64,000 nucleotides of DNA from Pyrrhoderma lamaoense (lineage: Eukaryota; Basidiomycota; Agaricomycetes; Hymenochaetales; Hymenochaetaceae), in assembly GCA_002794735.1 (NCBI GenBank), contig NBAZ01000018.1, forward strand, positions 62,001 to 126,000, in the 5' to 3' direction. A program made the position numbers and the translations under genes. Under the pieces are notes generated by a model. That model was not told the origin of the DNA, searched no databases, and saw only the letters and a program-made list of their open reading frames with translations. Positions 1 through 9,662 of this stretch are shown piece after piece (position 1 is the first letter of the stretch; every line of letters starts with the position of its first letter).

Positions 1-729
1 AATATGAGCTGGCTTATAAGCTTGGCCAGCCGTAATAGTATGAAGCTTGCGAACATGCACACTACACAGGGCCACAACCTGTGGCACAGTATATTTTGTA
101 TCCTTTTTATGAGCGCATTATACACCGACTGCCTCAGAATCAGACAGCAGATAGAGGGGTCCAATCATATTGAATTCGAGGTCTAATATCCGCGAGGGTT
201 GTGAAATATTGTAGATATATTTGTGCTTGTTTATCATCAAGTATGTGTTACGTAGTCGTATTAGTAAGTCTTCCCACATTTTTCTCGAGGCCTTGAAAAG
301 CCCAGGTTGATATGCCACAGTCGTTAATAGCCTATGCTCAGTTTCTACAAGTTTATTTTCTGTAATGAATGGTAAGAAAACACCTGCTTCGTATATACAT
401 CTCGCTCCTTCTTTCCTTAAACATCTACCATCACCAATGCCCCTTGTTGATCAAGATCCGCAAATCGGATTCCCTATAGAGCCCCCAATCATATAACTGC
501 GGAAGAACTGTACATAATGAGTATATCATATAGATCCATATCATAATATCCATGGGAAAGACTGGACTTCCCAAAAGCATAGCTCAATGACAGGTCTCTG
601 TTTTCCAGTAGCACTGGAGGAATAATAACATTGTAGAATTAATGGTAGGTATATACGTAGATATGATGGGGGAAATAAAGAATAAAATGTAAGTAGAATG
701 TCGCAAAAAGATATACGTATATAGAATAT
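1..729. other. Intergenic flank, 3' side of surface-protein copy 1
   Basis: I see no gene here. About 303-390 resembles about 3831-3920, which lies at the same distance downstream of copy 2, so this is part of the duplicated unit. The short ORFs on both strands look random. Confidence 0.5.
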
Positions 730-3250
730 TCATGGGCTTCTGTCGGCATACACTATCTCACTGTACCCTGGCAAGGATCCCCCATCATTTTGATTTTGTC
801 CTTCAAGTTGTACTTGTAAGCGGTCAACCTTTTCTTAAAGCCATGCAATTCGTCCATCAAGTTCTCGACCTCGCAAGCGACCTCCAACTCCATCAACTCT
901 TGTCCTAGTATCTGTTGTGCCCATTCCAGGAACTGAGCTCCCATCCATCTGTGGCAAGAAAAAGGGTGTAGTGATAGTGCCCAAGGTCCCCGTCCGGTTT
1001 GAGAATCTTGGACCGTCTTCGTGACGGGTTGCAAAAGTGATTGGCTGTGAGTCTGTCTCAACGAGTGAGCTCGTCCTGTCTGTGAAAGGGAAGGCTGTGC
1101 GTGGTACGTTGTGTTTTTTACGACGATACATGATGAATGTATATAAGGCTGCTGCGAGTACTACAACTGCTGCAATAGCTCCACCGATGACTCCAGGTTT
1201 GCTAGGCCCCGAGCTATGACCAGTAAACACCACGTTTTGCCCTGTCCCTGCAGCAGTTGATGTACTAGTGACCGAAGGGGTACCAGTGCCAATGGTTTCA
1301 TCATCGGCTCTGGTTCACGACTATCATCATCACTGTGTCGGTACAAGCGAGATATCACTTACGTATAAATAATGTTATCAAACATTACCAGTGAGTTATT
1401 GAATGAGTCTGGTCCGATAGCAGATATGAGGAAGTTATGTGGCACATTTTCAAGTGATTCATTCACATAGACGGGAACTGAATAAATGTAATCTGTACTT
1501 GTATTGGGAATATACTCATATGTCCCAACAATATTATCATCCAGAGTGAATGAGACGTTCGTTAATGTGGTCGCGCCCTGGACATAGTTTGCTAGTACGA
1601 AGAGAGTATAGACCGCCGTCCCTTTAGTTTTTACAATTTTCCGTTGTGTATAAGTAAGTGATTATAGGGATCAATTTCACCAGAAACTCACCCGTGAAGT
1701 TCATTTCAATGGTATATGGCTCATCATTTGGAGCATATGTACAATGGTGCCATGTAGTATCGAAAGTCTTGGCTGAATCTGGTCTTGCAATGCAAGTCGT
1801 GCATGTAATACCTTGTGACCACACGGTCGACGGTTTATATATAGGTACCAGACCAGTCTCCGAGTCCCCTCGCTCATCATCAATAGTCACATTCCTCGGT
1901 GAACACCAAGCACTCTGGGAATTGGACAGTAATAAAAGAAGCAGAAAGGGTAGTAGCATTCAAGCCAGTGATCAAGCGTTATACTCGAGATAGTTCAAAG
2001 GAGGTAGTGGTAAAAAGACACAAGTTATAACATCTTAAGTGTACCCAGGCACTGAGACTCGTCGTTTTGAAAGGAGGTAAGGCAGGCTGTCATTAATCAG
2101 GATACAGCTAGATCAGTACGTATCAGAACCTCCTAATGATGTATCAGATACGGGGTAGTGATGTGATACCGGTGAGAACCGTCTAGGAGAGAGAGCTACT
2201 CCCTGCTACACCTTGCAATAATGGGCGCGATGATACGATTCTTTAAAGGAAAATAGACAAGCATGTAGGTCCTTTTTTACTTCTCATCTATTATATCTGA
2301 TAATAAATGTCTGATATGTCACGGCCATATCATCGCGCGATATAGAATGTTGATTAAGCTTATAAAAGGGGCAATTGTCTTGGTTACGGCGGCTGTTAGC
2401 CCCATGAATAGTGTCTATGTTTGACTTTATTTTGATCCATAAAGTAAGTATATGATATTTGTAGGGCGTACGCAGTAGTGTGCGTCATAATTTATGCCGC
2501 AAGGGAGAATTTTAATACTTATATGCTCACATAGATACTATAATGCTATAAGGTAGAGTATACCTTCAATACCCGAGTTACTATAGAATGAGATTCTTGA
2601 TGATCCCTTTCACCACAAAGATACTAGATTATAAATGTGGGAGGATAAACTGTTTGTTGCATACGTATTATTTTCACTCTCATCATGAAGTATATTCTCG
2701 TATCCTGTCGATGAAAATTGATATTTGCGTGTTTCAATATTAATAAATGATCTAGCATTGGTTCGAGCAATGGTATTCATTTAGCATTATGAGACTTGTG
2801 AGCTTTGTTTCTATTGGCGTCTTTCCTGTCAGCCATCCGGCTTTATGGTTCTTTGCCTTCATTATGATATCAACTTAGTAAAGGGATTGTGAATTGACCC
2901 TACTTTTAGACCGATAGTAAGTATGTCGATAAGATGGTAATGACACATACATGCTAACAATTGGAGAGATACTGATGTCAAGCAGATGGTTTGGCTTTGT
3001 TATCGTTAGTGGATATCTTCTGCAGCAAGAAAGCCATATGGAACTACCAAAAATTTATAATCATCCTGATACTACCCCAGAGATCACTGCTAAGCTTCTA
3101 TGATAAGGATGTTAGGTACCTGATGACATAGGTGAGGTCGAACTTCGCCTATTCTTCAACAAAGGTTTAGTTTATGTGCTCTTGTAGTGTAAAAGTGGTA
3201 ATATTTTTAAAGCAATATATCTATTTAGAAAAGATCGAATCTCAAGTTAT
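300..3250. repeat. Tandem segmental duplication, unit 1
   Basis: This segment carries surface-protein copy 1 with both flanks. It aligns by eye with about 3830-6790 in the same orientation. The match includes the 3' flank (303 against 3831), the gene itself (start codons 1959 against 5469) and stretches of the promoter side (for example 2153-2215 against 5662-5722, and 2680-2720 against 6650-6690). The flanks are clearly diverged, so the duplication is old. Edges are approximate. Confidence 0.6.
835..1959 (-). CDS. Single-pass surface protein, family copy 1 (C-terminus truncated by a nonsense codon)
   Basis: Function is unknown; the architecture is that of a cell-surface sensor or receptor. 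Exons are 1692-1959, 1363-1621 and 835-1309, giving 333 aa. Residues 1-20 are a Leu-rich signal peptide. The ectodomain has a CxxC at C53/C56, several N-x-T/S sites and the family hallmark FTGTAVYTLFVLAN at the exon 1/2 junction. A Ser/Thr-rich stalk is followed by a transmembrane helix at about 216-236 and a basic YRRKK stop-transfer. The reading stops at GRIAWL-TAA (835-837), where copies 2 and 3 continue with a GAA codon. After the stop the same frame stays open for 34 codons, still encodes the coiled-coil and LPGYSEIVY tail, and ends at 730. All splice junctions match the paralogues. The annotation follows the sequence as given. Confidence 0.8.
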
Positions 3251-4208
3251 TTCTTGTTCAAACCTGCTTGATTGATTTTCTCAATGAGTTGCCCAATTAT
3301 AATGTCCAAAGACAGCATCCTGCCGGATGCCGAAATGCCATTTCTGATTAGGGCTCTCATCTTCTCATATAATCTACCTATGATATATGCTAGGTGCTAA
3401 TCAGTCCAATTTAAAAATTTACTACTTGCATGGGTAGTAAATATATATGTGGCTATTCATGTTAATTATGCATGTGACATGTAATGTAACACACAGTAGA
3501 AAGTCTTACCACAATTTGGACAGCGGCCCAGACATTATGTCTATGCTATCTACACCAAAGAGCAAGAGAATGTTGCAGATACAATCCAAAACTCTCATAC
3601 AGTACCAATATAAACCCCTCATTAGATTATGCCTTTCTTGCAAGTGGATGAACATACGTGCTATATCTTATGAGGATCGTCCCATCTTGAAACTAATCAA
3701 TCGCTGATTTTGCAACAGCGACTACAATAGCAGAAGTAGATACTGATATCAGGATAATTTACCATTTATCACCCAAAACTACTCAGCAGACTACTTGAAC
3801 CTTAATATGCAGACAATACCTTCTCTCAAAACTCATGTTGATATACCACAATCGTCCATAAATTATACTCGCCTTTCACAAATTTCTTTCCTATAAGAAG
3901 TGTAAGAAATCACCTGTTTCCCGCAGTCACTTTTTGTTGCTTTCCGGTTATGCAAACAAATTCACTGAAATATATAGAGAAAATATGAGATCTAAGAAGT
4001 ACTGACGGAGTAAGTAAAAGTATTATAGGTGATAAGACTGGATCAGTGATACAAGATTTTTAAGCATAATTCGACTGTCCCAATCAAAAATAAAGAAAAA
4101 AACACAATTAAACTACGGTAGCACTGGATCAAACTGCATATGATAGATACGAACCAAGGAAATAAGTGTAAGTAGAAAGTCACGAAAACGTATATGTATA
4201 TATATCAT
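1960..4208. other. Intergenic region between surface-protein copies 1 and 2
   Basis: This AT-rich stretch holds the promoter side of copy 1 and the 3' flank of copy 2, both recognisable as duplicated sequence. The motif CTTGnATG-like context just before the start codon is shared with copies 2 and 3. No further gene is supported; an 86-codon plus-strand ORF at 3447-3707 has no recognisable features. Confidence 0.5.
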
Positions 4209-6790
4209 TTATGGAGTTCGGTTAGTATATGCTATGTCACTGTATCCTGGTAGTGACTCTGTATCGTAATGATTATGTCCTTCGAGCTGTGTTTGTAAGC
4301 GGTCCACTTCTTCTTCAAGCCATGCTATTCGTCCAACGAGTTCCTGTCCGCGCAAACTAGTTTTACTTCTAGCAATTCTTGCTGTAGCATCATTTGTACT
4401 CGTATTAGCATCGGAGTTCCCATCTACTTGGGACGTCAGGTATGTTGTGCTGATGGTATCCAACATTTCTGATTGGGTAGAAAAACTTGGAGTCTCTTCC
4501 TGACGAAGTGCAAAAGCTATTGGACGTGGTCCTATATCGCTGAGCGCTCTTGTCTCCTCTGACGAAAGGAGGTCAATACGAGGTTCACTGCGCTTCTTAC
4601 GGCGATATCCAATGAATATGAAGATAGCTGCTGCGAGTACTATAACTGCTGCGATAGCTCCACCAATGATTACAGATTTATTAGGTCCTGAGCGAATGTT
4701 CTGATTGGTAGGACCTGTATTTTGTCCTGATCCGCTAGAAGTCTGTGTTGTGGATGTTGATGTACCAAAACTCGAAGAAGTACTAGTACTAGAAGCCTCA
4801 TCATCGGCCCTGAGACATGACTGTCATCATCTCTGTACCGGTACAAGTGAAATATCACTCACGTATATATCAGATTGTCAAATAATATTAATGAGTTGTT
4901 GGCTGAGTCTGGTCCGATAGCAGTTATGAGGAAGTTATGCGGCACATTCTCAAGTGATTCATTAACATAGACGGGAGCTTTATATATGAAATCTGTACTC
5001 GTTGTGGGGATATGTTCAAACGTCCCGACAATATTATCATCCAGAGTAAATGAGACGTTCGTCAATGTGGTCGCGAACTGGACAAAGTTTGCCAGTGCAA
5101 AGAAAGTGTAGACCGCCGTTCCTTTGTTCACGAGAAATGATACAAGGTGTTCACTGTTAAGAAGCGAGTGATAAATAAGAGTAGTTCCTTCGTAGACTCA
5201 CCCGTAAAGTTGATTTCAACGGTATATGGTTCGTCATTTGGGGCATAAGTACTGTCATGCCACGTTCCATCGAAGGTTAAGGATTTATCCAGTTGTACAA
5301 AACAGCCTGTGCATGTAGCACCTTGATTCCATACGCCAGATGGTTTATATGTGGGTACCTGCCCAGTTTCCGAGTCGCCTAGTTCATCATCAACAGTCAC
5401 GTTCCTCGGTGAACACCAAGCACTCGGGATATTGAACAATAATGAAAGAAGCAGCAAGGGCAATAACATTCAAGCCAGCGAACAAGCGTTATACTCAAAC
5501 CGGTTCAGATAGCGCAGTGACAAAGAAACATGGCAGTGTAATATCATGAACGTATCCATGGCACAGGGACTTACCGTTTGCGAAAAGAAGTTGGCTATCT
5601 GTGATCATGATACGACCTAATTAGCACGTATCAACGCCGCCCAAGGATGCTCCAAATATGGGATGGAACCATGATATCGGTGAGAATTGTCTAGCGAAGA
5701 GAATCACACCCTGCAACATCTTGTAAAATTGGAACGACCTTTCAATTCTTCGAAGATAATGAGTAGGAGGTGCGTAGGGTCCCGCAAAGATTTCATTATT
5801 ATTCCCTGGTTATTTTGTTTCATGAAATATGTCTGATATGTCACTACTATCACCCTATGTGGAACTTTGAGCAAGCCTTTTAAAGAAGATTGTTTGTAAT
5901 TGCTCTATGTACAAGAATATCCATCCCTGTTGCATGGATTACATAAGTGTTGATGCGCCAATGACGGTAGCTGCCGCCACCTAAAACAATGTTATTATCA
6001 GACTTCATTTTGTTTCATGAAGTAACTTCGTAGGTAAGATGCACGATGGTCAGTATCACCGAGGAGCTATTATCTGCTTGAGTACTTGCTCAGATATTCA
6101 GTCCCATGGCGCATGATAGGGAATCACCATTGTAGTCACATTACGCTTGTAAGTAACTATAACTATGGATTGTATTATAGATACGATAACTTCATTTCAT
6201 AAGATTATAATGTTCGTTGCTGGTCTCGCAGGTACTAAACCAACTGACTGTACACGCTTGGTAAATCCTGATAATTTCAATCGAGTATCAGGGTAAATAT
6301 CAAGTGAAAACAGGGGGTTGATTACAAAGATAGTACAAAACTGCGAGTCAAGAGGAACATGGAGGTAACACTAGAAAATAGAGGTGGAAGAATGATCCAA
6401 CGGTCTGCGATGTACAAAGCTCTAGATCTACTTCAAATAAAATTCTCGGAAATTTCTCTCACTTCCTCAAAAGCAAACTTTGATTAAACTTTAGTACGAG
6501 TGTCTCGTCAAAAACGCATTAGAAAAGATCAAAACAGACTCCTCAAAAGTGTGGTATTGTAAAAATGCATGGGACTAAATTAGAGGTATGGTTTCTCTCC
6601 GACTGTTATGTACTAGCATTATTGGTTCGTCAAGGTTGGCAATATTCATGTTCATCATGAAGTATGTGTATCCTGGTAACGAAAATTGTTCTTCTTGCTT
6701 TTAAAATAACTTTGTAATCCAACAAACTCCATTTTGAGCCATTCCATTTGATCAGCGACATTCGACAATATGAGCTTTGTTTCTATTTCT
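3830..6790. repeat. Tandem segmental duplication, unit 2
   Basis: This is the partner of the unit at about 300-3250, carrying surface-protein copy 2. It has several hundred extra bases at roughly 6200-6640 that lack a counterpart in unit 1, so the offset between units grows from about 3.5 kb to about 4.0 kb. Edges are approximate because the alignment was done by eye. Confidence 0.55.
4209..5469 (-). CDS. Single-pass surface protein, family copy 2 (intact)
   Basis: This is the best reference copy of the family: three exons (about 5202-5469, 4863-5121, 4209-4809) give 375 aa with no frame break. It has a signal peptide (residues 1-20), then an ectodomain with CxxC at C53/C56 and FTG|GTAVYTFFALAN spanning the first splice site. 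The second ectodomain exon ends FDNLIYT. A long Ser/Thr/Gln-rich stalk follows, then a transmembrane helix at about 222-243 and a YRRKK basic anchor. The cytosolic tail carries a predicted coiled coil (GRIAWLEEEVDRLQ) and the terminal ESLPGYSDIAY. The family is widespread and uncharacterised in Agaricomycetes, as far as I know. The gene is divergent from copy 3, with which it may share a control region (5470-7563). The ligand and cellular role are unknown. Confidence 0.85.
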
Positions 6791-7563
6791 TGTTCAAACC
6801 TATCAAAATTAAACTTAAAGGTAAACTACCTATCTCTAATGCCCCAGGTAGCATCCCACCAAGTGCCGTTGGTGTCATAATTATAGCAGGTGCAAATGTC
6901 ATATGTCACACCCGTCAGTATACAAGGTCACCCTGGCGGGAGAGTGTGTGAAAGGAGATTAAAGTAGTACAGCTGGATTTGATATCTTTGACCATGACGT
7001 TATATACATTGATATTGAAGTTTGATATCCAGCAAATGCAATCTATTCTTTCTTCATCATTGATGAGTCTGTTGTATCAAATATTTACCTTGTCCGCCGT
7101 ACAACAAGTAACCCAGCGAACATGCAACACTATACGTAGAATTTGACCGGTACATGTACAGTGCATCCGAGACGTTCAATAACGATATGAAGCGTACAGA
7201 AGAGTTTTTGATCATTAAGAGAGATAACATTTCTGCTTTCTCCTTCTTACAAAATTACATCTCAAATGCGATTCCATTCGGGGTTTCCCATCAGTAACAC
7301 TTTGATAAGTTGATTCGACCGTCTTGGGTTTCCCGTCATGATACATCTAACAGTCACATGAGTACTGTTTATGGGGTTGACAAGTATATTATCGGGAGAT
7401 ATTGTAGTAAGGAAAGAGAAATAGTATGACCAAAAGCAGCCTATATCCTACTTCCTTTCAAAAACGGTAAAACCCTGTGCCATCGTATGGATACGTCTGG
7501 GACGTCAAACTGCTCTATTCTTTACCACTACTTTCTTTCAACAACGCTTGAATACTAGCTTGG
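5470..7563. other. Divergent intergenic region between surface-protein copies 2 and 3
   Basis: This region lies between two head-to-head paralogues and should contain both promoters. Sequence just upstream of each start is related: both have a GGATACGT element about 100 nt or less from the ATG, and similar CTTTGTCACT or CTTTACCACT stretches. The remainder is AT-rich and shows no gene; a 67-codon ORF at 6748-6951 looks random. Confidence 0.5.
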
Positions 7564-8829
7564 ATGCTACGTCCCTTGCTGCTTCTTTCATTATTGTCCG
7601 ATGTCCAGAGTGCTTGGTGTTCACCGAGGAACGTGACAGTTGATGATGAGCTGGGGGACTCGGAGACTGGGCAATTACCTACGTATAGCCCTCAGGGTAT
7701 ATGGGATCAAGGAGCAACATGCATGGGTTGTACTGCAAAGTTGAATAAGTCTTTGACCTTCGATGGTACATGGCATGACACCACTTATACTCCGGGCGGC
7801 GAGCCACGCACCATTGAGATCAACTTCACAGGTGAGTGTCTGGTGAAAAAAGATCTCCTAAATCATGAGCTTATCAACAACGATTGTATCATGAAAACGG
7901 AAGGAACTGCGGTCTACACCTTTTTTACACTAGCAAATCTTATCCAGTATTCCGACACATTAACCAACGTGTCTTTTACTTTGGATAACAACGCTGTCGG
8001 GACTTTTGAGCACATACCGACATCGAGTACAGATTTTAATTATTCAGTTCCCGTCTATGTGAATGAATCACTCGAGAATGTGCCACATAACCTCCTCATA
8101 TCTGCTATCGGGCCAGATTCATTGAAAAAATCATTAGTTTTATTTGACAATCTCATATATACGTGAGTGACGTTTTGTCTATGCTGGTACAGTGATAGTG
8201 ATGACCATGTCTCAGAGCCGATGATGAAATTCTAGTACTAGTATCCCCTCAGAATCTAGTACATCAGCATCCTCGTCTCAGACATCTATTGGATCTAGTA
8301 CATCAGCATCGTCGTCTCAGACGTCTAGTGGATCAGGGCAAAGCATAGCTTCTACTACCCATAACAACAACCTGGGAAGAATCTTCGGTGGAGCTATCGC
8401 AGCAGCTGTAGTACTCGCAGTGGCTATATTCATATTCATCAGATATCGTCGCAATAAGCGCAACATATCTCGTACAGCCTTCCCTTCACAGAAAATACAA
8501 GCTCTCTCAGTGAGACGGTATCATATTCCGTCACTTTTGCATCCCGTCAGGAAGAGGCTCCAAGTTTTTCGATCCAATCCAGAACTTTGGACACATCCAG
8601 CAGACCATATTTGTCAACAGAAGTAGATGGCATCTCAGCTGCTGAAACGAGTATAGCACAAAGGACTGGAAGCAAAGACCATTCGCGAGGACAGGAGCTT
8701 ATTGGACGAATAGCGTGGCTTGAAGAAGAAATGGACCGCTTACAAATACAACTTGGGAGACGTAATCATGGTGATATCGAGTCATTACCAGAATACAGTG
8801 ACATCGCATATATTGATAGGAATCAATGA
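7564..8829 (+). CDS. Single-pass surface protein, family copy 3 (two frame breaks in the last exon)
   Basis: This is the plus-strand paralogue of copies 1 and 2, closest to copy 2. Exons 1 (7564-7831) and 2 (7904-8162) are intact. They encode the signal peptide, CxxC (C53/C56) and the FTG|GTAVYTFFTLAN junction. Intron 1 is exactly 72 nt and stop-free, so it can be read through. Exon 3 starts after the AG at 8215 by homology, but the frame then breaks at the AAA run 8227-8229. An AG at about 8235 would rejoin the transmembrane frame without that break. A second break lies in CCCTT (8482-8486), where copy 1 has CCCTTT. Beyond it the tail is fully recognisable (GRIAWLEEEMDRLQ, ESLPEYSDIAY) and ends at 8829. 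If the bases are right the protein stops at 8626 with an unrelated tail; otherwise it is a normal family member. Confidence 0.75.
8253..8330 (+). repeat. Two-unit 39-nt tandem repeat in the stalk of copy 3
   Basis: Units 8253-8291 and 8292-8330 are nearly identical and sit in the Ser/Thr-rich stalk coding region, adding 13 residues each. Copies 1, 2, 4 and 5 lack this duplication. Confidence 0.8.
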
Positions 8830-9662
8830 ACATTTCATGTGCACGTCATTTTCTAAACCGCTTTCTTTAATTTCTGCTTGGGTATCAGTTTGTATTTTTA
8901 CCTCACAATGTATATATGTTCTCTCAATATTTGAAGTTGATGTGCAATGTGCAAACGTAACGGCCCGATCGGTCCGGACTATCGTTATCTGAATGCGAGT
9001 CGAAAGCGCGGAGACTGTAGTCGCCTAGTTGATAATCAAACAAATCCAGGAGAAGTTACGTTTTCGTCTCGGGTTTCGGGTGTGAAGTTAAAAAGTCGGG
9101 AACAGGAAGTATCGGAGGAAGGTTAATGCATAACACATGTTTTTTCTAACTTAAGTATCAATCTATGTGTCGTAATCAATACACAACTACTACAAATTTG
9201 AGTTATTAAATTCTATTTCCGCTATCGTGCAGTTTTTCGAAGCTGCATCCCATGTACAAGTACATGACATTCAAATCATGAGCCGACTGAGGATTTAAAT
9301 CTAGAACTTACTCGCGTATATGCGGAGGATCGGCACATCCCCACACTCGCGGTTTTTTTCATGTTTGACTGCGTCGTCGACGTTTTCGAAGAGAGTTCTC
9401 AAAGGGAGTGAATGAGCGTCTCGAGCTCATTCCGAGGCAACTTCTCTCGATTATGCTCATTCCCATCGAGGCCTGGTCCTGAGCTGGCCAACAGGATAAA
9501 TTTTGGATTGGTGCGCGTGACCTGGGAAGACTGTCTCCGAGTTCCGGGCCGCGAGAGTGTGCAGTGCGAATACAAGTACAGACGAGACAACTTCATCATG
9601 TACTTGTAGCTCATCGTCGTCTTAATTCTGGATCTTCATCTACACACGCTCGTGCAATAGCC
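8830..9662. other. Intergenic region upstream of glycerol kinase
   Basis: This holds the presumed promoter and leader of the glycerol kinase gene. A 65-codon ORF (9412-9609) ends 53 nt before the glycerol kinase start and would be an upstream ORF if the transcript begins before it; this is not testable here. 8950-9120 is richer in G+C than its surroundings. No other gene is seen. Confidence 0.4.

Noticed and set aside
3447..3707. 86-codon ORF between surface-protein copies 1 and 2
   Set aside because: It has no counterpart in the matching part of the duplicated unit and no protein-like features.
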